In this document: positions 1 to 12,789 of the stretch, piece by piece
Numbering within the stretch: position 1 is the first letter of the stretch
Layout: every line of letters begins with the position of its first letter
Origin: Bifidobacterium aerophilum
GTDB lineage: Bacteria > Actinomycetota > Actinomycetes > Actinomycetales > Bifidobacteriaceae
Reading direction: 5' to 3'
Length of the DNA stretch: 41,226 bases
NCBI RefSeq assembly: GCF_010667685.1
Contig: NZ_WHZW01000020.1
Location: 28,609-69,834 of the forward strand
The notes under the pieces: generated by a model
The model's input: the letters and a program-made list of their open reading frames with translations, nothing else
The model's database searches: none
What the model was told of the DNA's origin: nothing
Translations under genes and position numbers: made by a program

Positions 1-204
1 GTGCAGGGTTAAACGAAAGCCCGGTGGGCTTTCGTCCTGCACGAGCCGAGCGGTAGCGAGGCCGTATTGGGTCGGCCGCAGGCCGTCCAAAATTGCGGGA
101 CCGTGCAGGGTTAAACGAAAGCCCGGTGGGCTTTCGTCCTGCACGAGCCGAGCGGTAGCGAGGCCGTATTGGGTCGGCCGTAGGCCGTCTGAAATTGCGG
201 GACC
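1..204. repeat. 102-bp tandem direct repeat, two full copies
   Basis: Two adjacent copies (1-102 and 103-204) differ at only three positions. The first 8 bases of a third copy follow at 205. Each copy begins with a nested hairpin: outer arms 1-7/35-41 and inner arms 14-22/26-34 in copy 1. The array may continue to the left of the window. It lies downstream of the minus-strand permease gene. No open reading frame in it looks real. Confidence 0.9.
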
Positions 205-221
205 GTGCAGGGCTGATTATT

Positions 222-279
222 CGCGGGCGTGGCGGCTTTGACTTCTTCAACCGAGGGAGCCAAAGCCGCCACGCCCGCG
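222..279 (-). terminator. Hairpin terminator of the AEC permease gene
   Basis: A perfect 19-bp inverted repeat (222-240 and 261-279) starts 5 bases beyond the stop codon of the minus-strand permease gene. On the plus strand the right arm is followed by a short T-run, so it may stop transcription in both directions. The U-tract on the minus side is weak. Confidence 0.7.
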
Positions 280-284
280 TTTTC

Positions 285-1214
285 TTACGCGCCCGGAAGC
301 AGGGCGTGCAGGACCGTCATGACGATCAGGCTGAGGATCGCGGTGACGGTCAGGGAGAATCCGGCGAGTTTCGCGTTGCCGGTGAGCGAATCGGTGAACT
401 TGGTCGAGAAGATCGTGATCGGCGCGAACGATCCGAGCACGATGATCTCGCGGATGCGCATGTCGAACGGCAGGACGAACCACGCCGCGACCGCGATGAT
501 CACGCCGAACAGCGCGCGCCACGCGATCACCTTGGCCAGCTCGATCCGGTCCTTGCGGTTGTCCGGGATCTCCATCATCAGCCCGATCATCGCCATCGCG
601 CAGAACGCGTTCGCGTTGGCGAACGGCGTGATCAACGTGATGATCGGCTGTGGAATGGTGATGTGAAGGAACATGAACACCAGCATCAACATGTAAATAT
701 CGAACGAAATCGATCCCAGGAAATCATGCGCGATGTTGCGCAGCCGCAAACTGAGCGGCAATGATCGAAAATTGTCATCCATGTGCAGCAACGTACGCGT
801 GATCGTCAGCGATCCTGCCGTCGCGACCGTCGCGTTGCCGATGTCCAGCATGATGATCGGCAGGCCGGCCGACGCTCCCATGAACGTCTGCACCACCGGC
901 AGACAGAACGCGCCGAGATTCAGTCCGGACGCGTTGAGCATCTGGAACGCGCGGTAGTTGCGCTCGTCGCCGCGCGAACCGACGTAGACGACGAACAGCG
1001 GGATCGCGCAGGCGAAGAAGCCGAACAGCACGATCCACAGCATGCGCATGTCGTGTTTGTTCGTGGCGAACGACAGAATGATCGCGCACGGCAGCGTCAT
1101 GTTGAACACGATGCCTTGCGCCACCTTGTAGTCGCGCTCGCCGAAGATGTGCAGATGCTTGAGCGCATACGTGCCGAGGATGGCGATCAGCAGCGCGCCG
1201 GATTGGAAGATCAT
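285..1214 (-). CDS. AEC (auxin efflux carrier) family transporter
   Basis: The 309-residue protein is hydrophobic throughout, with about ten membrane segments, as expected for the AEC family (malate permeases, auxin efflux carriers). It begins with a membrane helix and carries a conserved-looking helix break in its first third (NMTLPCAI, about residue 40). A second half with similar spacing suggests the usual two five-helix repeats. The substrate cannot be read from sequence; bacterial members export or import small organic acids or amino-acid derivatives. It is transcribed alone, divergently from clpB, and ends at a strong hairpin. The ribosome binding site before ATG 1214 is weak. The family call is fairly sure, the substrate unknown. 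Confidence 0.8.
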   Translation of the reverse strand: MIFQSGALLIAILGTYALKHLHIFGERDYKVAQGIVFNMTLPCAIILSFATNKHDMRMLWIVLFGFFACAIPLFVVYVGSRGDERNYRAFQMLNASGLNLGAFCLPVVQTFMGASAGLPIIMLDIGNATVATAGSLTITRTLLHMDDNFRSLPLSLRLRNIAHDFLGSISFDIYMLMLVFMFLHITIPQPIITLITPFANANAFCAMAMIGLMMEIPDNRKDRIELAKVIAWRALFGVIIAVAAWFVLPFDMRIREIIVLGSFAPITIFSTKFTDSLTGNAKLAGFSLTVTAILSLIVMTVLHALLPGA

Positions 1215-1350
1215 GATGGTCGGTTCTCGAGTTTCTCTCGTCGTGTGGGTGGACGGTGCGTCCGCGGCACAGTTTAGGCGCGGTTATGTTGCGATGGCGT
1301 GCCTTGCGTTGCGTCGTGAATGCGGTTTCCCGGCCGTGGGGAGCAGGCCG

Positions 1351-1394
1351 TGCGCAAACCAACGCTTATGCGCTGATTTGCGTTGGTTTGCACA
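1351..1394. promoter_or_regulatory. Near-perfect 15-bp inverted repeat, candidate operator
   Basis: Arms 1351-1365 and 1380-1394 match at 14 of 15 positions with a 14-base spacer. The core of the arm is AAACCAACGC. It sits between the divergent permease and clpB starts, with no T-tract after it, so it reads more like a paired protein-binding site than a terminator. Which gene it would control is unknown. The rest of 1215-1568 holds only promoter sequence and the HAIR site. Confidence 0.45.
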
Positions 1395-1446
1395 CGAGTG
1401 TGGGATCGGAGCATGAATGCCGTCAGCGTAGGCGGGTATCGAAAAC

Positions 1447-1475
1447 AAAACTTGAGCGTGTTTGACTCAAGTTTT
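1447..1475. promoter_or_regulatory. HAIR element, HspR operator of clpB
   Basis: The 21-base core at 1451-1471 is CTTGAGC-N7-ACTCAAG, one base from the HAIR consensus CTTGAGT-N7-ACTCAAG bound by the heat-shock repressor HspR. The inverted arms extend to 10 bp each (1447-1456, 1466-1475). A -10-like TAGAAT lies at 1481-1486, so bound HspR would cover the promoter. HspR control of clpB is established in bifidobacteria and streptomycetes. Confidence 0.9.
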
Positions 1476-1568
1476 GGGAATAGAATGGATGCAGACCCGG
1501 TTGAGTAAGTCAGAACATGAATGAACCGCGGTCACACGGCCGCGGGTACAAGACTTTGGGAGGTTGTT

Positions 1569-4223
1569 ATGGAACAGAAGTTCACCACGATGGCCCAGCA
1601 AGTGATCGGCGACGCGATCCAGAGCGCATCTGCCGCGGGCAACGCGCAGGTCGAGACACTGCACGTCATGGACGCGCTCCTGCGTCAGGAGAACGGCGTC
1701 ATCCAGGGGCTCATCCAGGCCGCGGGCGGCAACCCGCAGGCAATCGGAGCGGCGGTCCGCAACGCGCTGGTCGCGCTGCCGAGTGCGTCCGGCTCCACCA
1801 CGTCGCAGCCGCAGGCCAGCCGCCAGCTGACCGCCGCGCTCGCGCAGGCCGAAAAGGAAATGCAGGCGATGGGCGACGAATACGTCTCCACCGAGCACCT
1901 GCTCATCGGCATCGCGGCAAGCGCGCCGAACCAGTCGGCCGACATCCTGCGTCAGAACGGCGTGACCCCGGAGGCGCTGCGCAAGGCCGTCCCCGGCATC
2001 CGCGGAGGCGCGAAGGTCACCAGCCCGGACGCGGAAGGCTCGTACAAGGCGCTTGAGAAGTACTCGACCGACCTGACGGCCGCCGCGAAGGAAGGCAAGC
2101 TCGACCCGGTGATCGGCCGTGATCAGGAGATTCGCCGCGTCATCCAGATCCTGTCGCGTCGTACCAAGAACAACCCGGTGTTGATCGGCGAGCCGGGCGT
2201 CGGCAAGACCGCCGTCGTCGAAGGACTTGCGCAGCGCATCGTCGCCGGCGACGTGCCGACCACGCTGCAGAACAAGAAGCTGATCTCCCTCGACCTTGGG
2301 TCGATGGTGGCCGGCTCGAAGTACCGTGGCGAGTTCGAGGAGCGACTGAAGGCCGTCCTGAACGAGATCAAGAGCGCGAACGGCGAGATCATCACGTTCA
2401 TCGACGAGATCCACACGATCGTCGGCGCGGGCGCGGCCGAAGGTTCGATGGACGCCGGCAATATGTTGAAGCCGATGCTGGCGCGCGGCGAGCTGCGCCT
2501 GATCGGCGCGACCACGCTCGACGAATACCGCGAGAACATCGAAAAGGATCCGGCGCTCGAGCGTCGTTTCCAGCAGGTGTACGTCGGCGAGCCGAGCGTC
2601 GAGGACACGATCGCGATCCTTCGCGGCCTCAAGCAACGTTACGAGGCGCACCACAAGGTGACGATCGGCGACGATGCGCTGGTCGCCGCGGCCACGCTGT
2701 CCAACCGGTACATTTCCGGCCGTCAGCTGCCCGACAAGGCCATCGACCTGGTCGACGAGGCGGCTGCGCACCTGCGTATGGAACTCGACTCCTCCCCGGA
2801 GGAGATCGATGAACTCCAGCGCAAGGTGACGCGTTACGAGATGGAGGAAATGCAGCTCAAGAAGGCCGAGGATCCGGCGTCCAAGGAGCGTCTCGGCAAG
2901 CTGCAGGCCGAAATGGCCGACGCGCGCGAGAAGCTCGCGGGGCTCAAGACCCGCTGGGACGCGGAGAAGGCCGGCCACAACAAGGTCGGCGACCTGCGCG
3001 CCCAGATGGACGCGCTACGCGTGAAGGCCGACAAGTTCACCCGCGAAGGCAACCTGGCCGAAGCGAGCCGCATCCTGTACGGCGAGATCCCGGCGATCCA
3101 GAAGCAGCTCGACGCGGCCGAGAAGGCCGACGCCGAAGACACCGCGAACGGTGCGAACAAGCCCGAGCCGATGGTCCCGGACCATGTCGACGCCGATTCG
3201 GTGGCCGGCATCGTCTCCGAATGGACCGGCATCCCCGTCGGCCGCCTCATGCAAGGCGAAAACGAGAAGCTCCTGCACATGGAGGAGTACCTCGGCAAGC
3301 GCGTGATCGGCCAGAAGGAAGCCATTCAGGCTGTCTCCGACGCGGTGCGCCGCTCGCGTGCCGGCATCTCCGACCCGAATCGTCCGACCGGCTCGTTCCT
3401 GTTCTTGGGGCCGACCGGCGTAGGCAAGACCGAACTGGCGAAGGCGCTCGCCGACTTCCTGTTCGACGACGAGAAGGCCATGGTGCGCATCGATATGAGC
3501 GAGTACATGGAGAAGGCCTCCGTGTCGCGTCTGATCGGTGCCGCGCCGGGTTACGTCGGCTACGAGGAAGGCGGCCAGCTGACCGAGGCCGTGCGGCGTC
3601 GCCCGTATTCGGTGGTGCTGTTCGACGAGGTCGAGAAGGCCAATCCGGAAGTCTTCGACGTGCTGCTGCAGGTGCTTGACGACGGTCGTCTGACCGACGG
3701 TCAGGGCCGGACCGTGGACTTCAAGAACACGATCCTGATCATGACCTCCAACCTGGGTTCGCAGTTCCTCGTCAATCAGGACATGGACGCGGACGCCAAG
3801 AAGAAGGCCGTGATGGACGCGGTGCACATGAACTTCAAGCCGGAGTTCCTCAACCGCCTCGACGAGATCGTCATGTTCCACCCGCTCACCCGCGAGGAGC
3901 TGGGCGGCATCGTGAACATCCAGGTCGCACAGGTCGCCTCGCGTCTGACCGATCGCCGCATCCGCCTCGATGTCACCGACGCCGCGCGCGAATGGCTCGC
4001 CGACACCGGCTACGATCCGGCGTACGGCGCGCGTCCGCTGCGTCGTCTGGTCCAGACCGAGGTCGGCGACCAGCTGGCCCGCATGTTGCTCTCCGGCAAG
4101 GTGCACGACGGCGACACGGTGCTCGTCGACCAGACCGGCGGCGACCATCTCGAGCTCAACGCGATGCCGACCGACCCGGATGACGACGGCTCGGTGCACG
4201 TCGATAGTGTGAAGGCCGACTAA
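1569..4223 (+). CDS. clpB: ATP-dependent disaggregase ClpB
   Basis: The 884-residue protein is a Hsp100 chaperone that pulls polypeptides out of aggregates together with DnaK. It has the double Clp-N domain (about 1-150), a first AAA+ module with Walker A GEPGVGKT at 207-214, the coiled-coil M domain (about 410-525), a second AAA+ module with Walker A GPTGVGKT at 614-621, and the C-terminal D2-small domain. The M domain and length separate it from ClpA and ClpC. An in-frame ATG exists at 1521, but ATG 1569 has a GGGAGG site five bases upstream and matches the family N-terminus. It is the only gene of its transcript and is governed by the HAIR operator at 1451. Confidence 0.97.
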   Translation: MEQKFTTMAQQVIGDAIQSASAAGNAQVETLHVMDALLRQENGVIQGLIQAAGGNPQAIGAAVRNALVALPSASGSTTSQPQASRQLTAALAQAEKEMQAMGDEYVSTEHLLIGIAASAPNQSADILRQNGVTPEALRKAVPGIRGGAKVTSPDAEGSYKALEKYSTDLTAAAKEGKLDPVIGRDQEIRRVIQILSRRTKNNPVLIGEPGVGKTAVVEGLAQRIVAGDVPTTLQNKKLISLDLGSMVAGSKYRGEFEERLKAVLNEIKSANGEIITFIDEIHTIVGAGAAEGSMDAGNMLKPMLARGELRLIGATTLDEYRENIEKDPALERRFQQVYVGEPSVEDTIAILRGLKQRYEAHHKVTIGDDALVAAATLSNRYISGRQLPDKAIDLVDEAAAHLRMELDSSPEEIDELQRKVTRYEMEEMQLKKAEDPASKERLGKLQAEMADAREKLAGLKTRWDAEKAGHNKVGDLRAQMDALRVKADKFTREGNLAEASRILYGEIPAIQKQLDAAEKADAEDTANGANKPEPMVPDHVDADSVAGIVSEWTGIPVGRLMQGENEKLLHMEEYLGKRVIGQKEAIQAVSDAVRRSRAGISDPNRPTGSFLFLGPTGVGKTELAKALADFLFDDEKAMVRIDMSEYMEKASVSRLIGAAPGYVGYEEGGQLTEAVRRRPYSVVLFDEVEKANPEVFDVLLQVLDDGRLTDGQGRTVDFKNTILIMTSNLGSQFLVNQDMDADAKKKAVMDAVHMNFKPEFLNRLDEIVMFHPLTREELGGIVNIQVAQVASRLTDRRIRLDVTDAAREWLADTGYDPAYGARPLRRLVQTEVGDQLARMLLSGKVHDGDTVLVDQTGGDHLELNAMPTDPDDDGSVHVDSVKAD

Positions 4224-4262
4224 TCTGGGTTCGGCTGGCCGGCTGGCGCTTGGGAGGCGGGA

Positions 4263-4500
4263 TCGCGTTTCGCGCGATGCGGTATTCTGGCGGCCATTGG
4301 CCGCAGGTACCCCACCCGGCGCTGCGCGCCACCCTCCCCTGAAAAGGGGAGGGAAAGGCCAAATCTTCCTCCTCTTCAGGGAGGGAGAGGCTGCTTTCTC
4401 TGGAAACTTCCCTCCCCTTTCAGGGGAGGGTGGCAGCGAAGCTGACGGGTGGGGTACCTGTGGCGAAGCCGCCAACAACATTGCATCGTGCGAAGCGCGA
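4263..4500. repeat. ~240-bp palindromic intergenic element
   Basis: The segment reads as one long imperfect inverted repeat: 4263-4354 pairs with about 4408-4500. The inner arms carry GGTACCCCACCC and CCCTCCCCTGAAA-type blocks, and the outermost 18 bases pair with two mismatches. It encodes nothing convincing. The structure resembles a non-autonomous (MITE-like) or REP-like element. It fills most of the clpB-copA gap. Confidence 0.75.
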
Positions 4501-4571
4501 CAGCGCCGCTGCGATACCGTATTGCGCGGGGTGCGATTCCGGTCTACGGACCAGAGCGAAGCCTGATATGA

Positions 4572-4608
4572 CGAAGGTCCGGAAGGATTGTCTCCTTCCG
4601 GACCTTCG
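4572..4608 (-). terminator. Hairpin downstream of copA
   Basis: A perfect 16-bp inverted repeat (4572-4587, 4593-4608) with a 5-base loop lies 20 bases beyond the copA stop codon. On the minus strand it is not followed by a clean U-tract. It probably terminates copA. Confidence 0.7.
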
Positions 4609-4627
4609 GCATGCTTTGTGCGGGCGT

Positions 4628-7387
<2,760 letters not shown>

Positions 7388-7442
7388 GCCCGCTCCTTCT
7401 GTCGTCGTCTTTATCGTATCGCTGTTCACCAGAGTATACCCA

Positions 7443-7459
7443 ATACCCCTATGGGGTAT
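7443..7459. promoter_or_regulatory. CsoR-type operator between copA and csoR
   Basis: The 17-base ATACCCCTATGGGGTAT is a perfect palindrome (7-bp arms, 3-base centre), typical of CsoR operators. The csoR -10 box TATAAT (7459-7464) abuts it, and a TATACT for copA lies on the minus strand at 7438-7433. One bound tetramer could block both divergent promoters until copper is present. Confidence 0.85.
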
Positions 7460-7511
7460 ATAATGGGCGTGGCGGTTGTGCCGACGGCGAATCGGTGATT
7501 GGAGGAGTGCG

Positions 7512-7793
7512 ATGCATGGATACGGCGAGGACAAGGCGAAGGTGATCGCGCGGCTGCGGCGCATAGAGGGCCAGGTGCGAGCCGTGACGCAGATGGTGGA
7601 GGACGACAAGTACTGCATCGACGTGCTCACGCAGATCTCCGCGGCGAATTCGGCGCTCAAGTCGGTGGCGTTGCTGCTGCTGGACGACCATCTGGGCCAT
7701 TGCGTGCGCGAGGCTTCGGTCGAAGGCGGCGACGTCGCCGACGAGAAGCTGCGGGAGGCGTCGGCGGCGATTGCGAGATTGGTGAAGTCGTAG
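7512..7793 (+). CDS. csoR: Copper-sensing transcriptional repressor CsoR
   Basis: The 93-residue all-helical protein belongs to the CsoR/RcnR family. C35, H60 and C64 fit the Cys-His-Cys Cu+ site (equivalent to C36, H61 and C65 of the mycobacterial protein). Cu+ binding releases the repressor from DNA. ATG 7512 has a strong GGAGGAG five bases upstream; a longer frame from 7476 begins in the promoter. It is divergent from copA and shares the palindrome at 7443, so it probably represses itself and copA. Confidence 0.93.
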   Translation: MHGYGEDKAKVIARLRRIEGQVRAVTQMVEDDKYCIDVLTQISAANSALKSVALLLLDDHLGHCVREASVEGGDVADEKLREASAAIARLVKS

Positions 7794-7851
7794 ATTGAGG
7801 CGGCGACACGCGGGAGCTACGTCGTCCAGTCCGTACGATTCACTAGAACAT

Positions 7852-9207
7852 ATGTTCGACAATATGATGACGGTGACCGCGATGATCGCGGTGATGGTAG
7901 TGGCGGCGGCGCTGGGGCTTGCTGCGGGATTCCTGCTGGGCAAGGCGCGAGGACAGGAATTGGCCCGCGAGACCCGTGGCGACGAGCTGGACGCCGCGAA
8001 GGCGGCGGGCGAATCGGCGCGCACGCAGGTGATGCAGCTGACGGCGCAGTCGGCGGAACTTCGCGGGCAGATCGAAGGATTGACGCAGCAGCTGTCATTC
8101 GCGAAATCGCAGCTGGCGCAATCCCAGCAGGCCGAACAGGTACGTATTCAGCACGAGCGCGACAAGGCGGCGGCCGAGGCGGAACGTCGCCGCGCCGAGC
8201 AGGCTCATGCGATGGAGGAACAGAGCAAGGTGCTTTCCGCGCTGGCGCCGGTGCAAAAAAACCTCGATGCACTGCAGGCCAAGGTCACGCAGATCGAGGA
8301 AGGACGCAAGCAGGAAATGGGTGCGCTCGGCGAGCAGCTCAAGGGGCTCGGCGAGCAGCAGGCCCGTTTGGACCGCGAAACGAGCTCCCTGTCGGCCGCG
8401 TTGCGCAACAACAAGGTGCGCGGCGCGTGGGGTGAGGCGCAGCTGCGCAACATCGTCGAATCCGCCGGATTGCTGGAACACGTCGATTTCGACACGCAGG
8501 TGGTGGTCACCGGTGAGGACGGGCGCATCCAGCGGCCGGATATGATCGTGCATCTGCCCGGCGGCAAGACGATTCCGATCGATGCCAAGGTGCCGTACGC
8601 CGACTACCAGCGGGCATGCGAGATCCCCGAAACCGCCTCGCCCGAGGACCTGGACCGTCGCGCCGACCTGCTGCGGGCGCACGCCAAGGCGCTGCGCGAT
8701 CATGTGAAGACGCTGGGGGACAAGGCCTACTGGAACGCGTTCGATGTGGCGCCGGATTTCGTGGTGGCGTTTATTCCCAACGAAGCGCTGCTGCAGGCGG
8801 CGCTGGAAGCCGATCCAACACTGATGGATGACGCGTTCGCCCGCAAGGTCGCCCTGACCTCGCCGGTCACGCTGTGGGCCGTGCTCAAATCCGTCGCCTA
8901 CGCGTGGCAGCAGCAGAGCCTGACCGACGACGCCAAGAAGCTGTTCGACCTGTCGCGCGAACTGTACGAGCGGTTCGCGGTACTGGGCGATCGCGCCACC
9001 AAGCTCGGTGCGGCCATCACCAAGACGGTCGGGGCCTACAACCAGTTCGCCACGTCGCTGGAATCCCGCGTGCTCGTCACCGCGCGCAAACTGCAGAAGA
9101 TCGACTCCGGCAAGATCATCGAGCCGGTCGACATCATCGACTCCGGCAAGGCCGACATCCGCGAGCTCACCGCGCCGGAAACCCAGACGGACAACGACGC
9201 CGATTGA
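7852..9207 (+). CDS. rmuC: DNA recombination protein RmuC
   Basis: The protein (451 residues from ATG 7852) has an N-terminal membrane segment (about 8-27), a long Ala/Gln/Glu-rich coiled coil (about 40-200), and the RmuC core with VRGAWGEAQL and a PIDAKVPYADY block of the PD-(D/E)XK nuclease-like fold. RmuC limits inversions at short inverted repeats in E. coli. That is of note here because the surrounding chromosome is rich in such repeats. The start is uncertain: 7852, 7864 and 7867 are all ATG, and none has a clear ribosome binding site. Confidence 0.88.
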   Translation: MFDNMMTVTAMIAVMVVAAALGLAAGFLLGKARGQELARETRGDELDAAKAAGESARTQVMQLTAQSAELRGQIEGLTQQLSFAKSQLAQSQQAEQVRIQHERDKAAAEAERRRAEQAHAMEEQSKVLSALAPVQKNLDALQAKVTQIEEGRKQEMGALGEQLKGLGEQQARLDRETSSLSAALRNNKVRGAWGEAQLRNIVESAGLLEHVDFDTQVVVTGEDGRIQRPDMIVHLPGGKTIPIDAKVPYADYQRACEIPETASPEDLDRRADLLRAHAKALRDHVKTLGDKAYWNAFDVAPDFVVAFIPNEALLQAALEADPTLMDDAFARKVALTSPVTLWAVLKSVAYAWQQQSLTDDAKKLFDLSRELYERFAVLGDRATKLGAAITKTVGAYNQFATSLESRVLVTARKLQKIDSGKIIEPVDIIDSGKADIRELTAPETQTDNDAD

Positions 9208-9220
9208 CGTCCCGGAACGA

Positions 9221-9236
9221 TAGGCTGAAGACCATG
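9221..9236 (+). promoter_or_regulatory. Leaderless promoter of the PRTase gene
   Basis: TAGGCT (9221-9226) is followed by seven bases and then ATG 9234, with no Shine-Dalgarno sequence. Transcription would start at the A of the ATG. Confidence 0.55.
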
Positions 9237-9890
9237 ACCGAAGAGAACACCTTCCGCAAGACCGGTACCTCATCCGCGGCGGCCGCCGCGTCCCCGGCAT
9301 CCGCCGACGAAACGCCGTTCGCGCTGCTCGATCCCCGCGACCAGCTCAAGCAGCTGCTGAGGCACGAACTCGAAGGCCGGCCGTTCTGCGAGCTGTCGAA
9401 AGTCTCGTTCGACCATCGCGGCGCGGCAATCCTCGGACATATCCTGCTTGACACGCTTGAGGAACAGGGATATTCGATCGACGACTTCGACGCGGTGGGC
9501 GCACTGACCGCCGCCGCGGTACCCATGGTCTCCGCCATGATCCTTGCGGCCGCCTCTCGCGGCGTGGATCTGGACGGATTCGTGATGGATTTCGTGTACC
9601 CATCGATCAAGGGACCGTCCATCAAGGGCAAGCGCGTGATCCTGCTTGACTCGTGGCTCTCGGAGAAATCCTATGTGCAGACCTCCTCGTTGGTCACCCT
9701 GCGCAACGGCAACGAGCTGAGCCTTGATTTCGGCATCGTGGAACGCGAAGGGGCCAAGGTCGTCGCCATCGCGTCGCTGATCGGCGGCGTCGACATGGAC
9801 AAGCCGACCGTCAAGGTCATCGATCCGGTCACCGACGAGACCCACGAACTGCCGTTCGTCGAGGTCTACCACGAGTCCGAGCTGCGCTGA
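9234..9890 (+). CDS. Orotate phosphoribosyltransferase-like protein
   Basis: The 218-residue protein has a type I PRTase fold. A hydrophobic strand and Ala-rich helix (VGALTAAAVPMVSAMILA) correspond to the flexible-loop side of OPRTases, and KGKRVILLDSWLSEKSY lies where the PRPP-binding motif should be. There the usual acidic pair (DD or ED) is replaced by Asp-Ser, and the glycine-containing turn is changed. It may therefore not be a working pyrimidine-pathway OPRTase (PyrE); regulatory or other PRTase roles are possible. It starts at ATG 9234 from a leaderless promoter, 26 bases after rmuC, and ends 3 bases before the methyltransferase gene. The first 30 residues are low complexity. Confidence 0.7.
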   Translation: MTEENTFRKTGTSSAAAAASPASADETPFALLDPRDQLKQLLRHELEGRPFCELSKVSFDHRGAAILGHILLDTLEEQGYSIDDFDAVGALTAAAVPMVSAMILAAASRGVDLDGFVMDFVYPSIKGPSIKGKRVILLDSWLSEKSYVQTSSLVTLRNGNELSLDFGIVEREGAKVVAIASLIGGVDMDKPTVKVIDPVTDETHELPFVEVYHESELR

Positions 9891-9893
9891 CGC

Positions 9894-10775
9894 ATGCATA
9901 CGCCCAATCCCGTCTCCTTGGCCGCCAAAATGTCCGGCGAGCCGGAATTCCGCGAGGTCGGTATCGGCCCGTGGTCGCAAACCCATCCGGACGATCCACG
10001 TCCCGACGACCCGTCGTCGCCGAACTTCGATCCGCGTCTTGACACGCAGCTGCTTGACGAGGGCGATCGACGCAACGTGCTCGACCGGTACCGTTACTGG
10101 TCCGTCGACGCCATCAAGGCCGATCTCGACGCCCGCGGCCGTCACGATTTCGAAGTCGCCGTCGAAAACTGGACGCACGACTTCAACATCGGCTCGATGG
10201 TGCGCACCGCCAACGCGTTCACCGCGAACCGCGTCCATATCGTCGGCCCGCACAAGTGGAACCGCAAGGGCGCGCTGATGACCGAACTGTACCAGCACGT
10301 CGAAAACCATCCGTCCATCACCGAACTCGTCGAGTGCTGGCATCACCGAATCGCCGGCGAAATCGCCTACGAGCGGTCCCGGGCCAAAGCCGCAGCGATC
10401 AAGGCGCACGCGATCGCGACGCAGTCCGGCGTCGCGTCGGCCTCGATCGACGACCATGCACCCGCATCCGCAGCGGTCGCCGCGGTGAGCGAGGCGACCT
10501 CCGAAATCGCCCGTGCCGACGCCCGCATCCGCGAACTCGAAGCGGCCAAGGTCATCGCGCTCGACATCATCCCCGGTGCGGTGCCGATCGAAACCTACCG
10601 GTTCCCGAAGCGCTGCCTCATGCTGTTCGGCGCCGAAGGGCCGGGCCTGAGCGAGAAGGCGCTCGAACTGGCCGACGACGTCGTCTACATCTCCCAGTTC
10701 GGCTCCGTACGTTCCATCAACGCCGGTGCCGCTGCCGCGGTCGCCATGCATAGTTACATCGCCCAGCATCTGTGA
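9894..10775 (+). CDS. SpoU/TrmH-family RNA 2'-O-methyltransferase
   Basis: The 293-residue protein carries the three SPOUT motifs: NIGSMVRTANAF, then LMLFGAEGPGLS, and a C-terminal VRSINAGAAAAVAM block that forms the knotted S-adenosylmethionine site. These enzymes methylate ribose in tRNA or rRNA. Two features are unusual: a long N-terminal extension before motif 1, and an Ala/Glu-rich insertion of about 55 residues (roughly 160-220) between motif 1 and the rest of the domain. It begins 3 bases after the PRTase stop with no ribosome binding site, so translation is probably coupled. The target nucleotide is not predictable. Confidence 0.85.
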   Translation: MHTPNPVSLAAKMSGEPEFREVGIGPWSQTHPDDPRPDDPSSPNFDPRLDTQLLDEGDRRNVLDRYRYWSVDAIKADLDARGRHDFEVAVENWTHDFNIGSMVRTANAFTANRVHIVGPHKWNRKGALMTELYQHVENHPSITELVECWHHRIAGEIAYERSRAKAAAIKAHAIATQSGVASASIDDHAPASAAVAAVSEATSEIARADARIRELEAAKVIALDIIPGAVPIETYRFPKRCLMLFGAEGPGLSEKALELADDVVYISQFGSVRSINAGAAAAVAMHSYIAQHL

Positions 10776-10787
10776 CGTTGGGTGTTG

Positions 10788-10835
10788 ACCCCCTCAGTCT
10801 CGTTGCGCGAGACAGCTCCCCCTATCAGGGGGAGC
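10788..10835 (+). terminator. Intergenic double hairpin (copy A of a repeat family)
   Basis: Starting 13 bases after the methyltransferase stop, ACCCCCTCAGTC is followed by a small stem (10797-10802/10808-10813) and a 9-bp G/C stem (10815-10823/10827-10835). A close relative sits at the same distance after another gene at 33178. It probably ends the rmuC-PRTase-methyltransferase transcripts. Confidence 0.7.
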
Positions 10836-10902
10836 ATGCGCTCGATGTCCCGTCGTTCGGGATGGGGTGAGACGGCGTTAGGGGCGTGTCACAAATGACT
10901 CG

Positions 10903-10918
10903 TATAGTAGGGCGCATG
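10903..10918 (+). promoter_or_regulatory. Leaderless promoter of gatCAB
   Basis: TATAGT (10903-10908), seven bases, then ATG 10916. No Shine-Dalgarno sequence precedes this start, which is the standard GatC N-terminus. Confidence 0.65.
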
Positions 10919-11215
10919 CCTACATTCACACGCGAAGAAATCGAGCATTTGGGCGATCTCGCCCGAATCGCGCTCACCGATGAGGAAATCACCCGTCTGC
11001 AGGGCGAGCTGAACGTCATCGCCGACTCCATCAACAAGGTGCAGGAAGTCGCATCCGACGACGTGCCGCCGACCGCCAACCCGGTCCCGCTGGAGGCGTA
11101 CCTGCGCCCGGATGTTCCGGAGACCCCGCTGACGCAGGCCGAGGCGCTTGCCGGCGGCCCGAAGACCGAGGCGGGCATGTTCGTCGCGCCGCGCATTCTG
11201 GGAAGCGAGGAGTGA
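10916..11215 (+). CDS. gatC: Asp-tRNA(Asn)/Glu-tRNA(Gln) amidotransferase subunit C
   Basis: The 99-residue protein is the small structural subunit that holds GatA and GatB together. The [20 protein letters not shown] start and the Asp-Val-Pro-Pro segment are typical. A frame open back to 10886 was rejected because ATG 10916 gives the family N-terminus and sits behind a leaderless promoter. It is the first gene of gatCAB. The complex amidates mischarged Glu-tRNA(Gln) and/or Asp-tRNA(Asn), replacing missing tRNA synthetases. Confidence 0.95.
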   Translation: MPTFTREEIEHLGDLARIALTDEEITRLQGELNVIADSINKVQEVASDDVPPTANPVPLEAYLRPDVPETPLTQAEALAGGPKTEAGMFVAPRILGSEE

Positions 11216-11223
11216 GAACAGCC

Positions 11224-12762
<1,539 letters not shown>

Positions 12763-12789
12763 GGCATCGGAAGAAAGAGAACAAGCACT

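Noticed and set aside
1..204. CRISPR array
   Set aside because: The repeat is 102 bp, directly adjacent, with no unique spacers and no cas genes.
7388..7660. Extension of copA to an upstream start at 7660
   Set aside because: It would run through csoR and its operator; ATG 7387 has a ribosome binding site and a membrane anchor directly after it.
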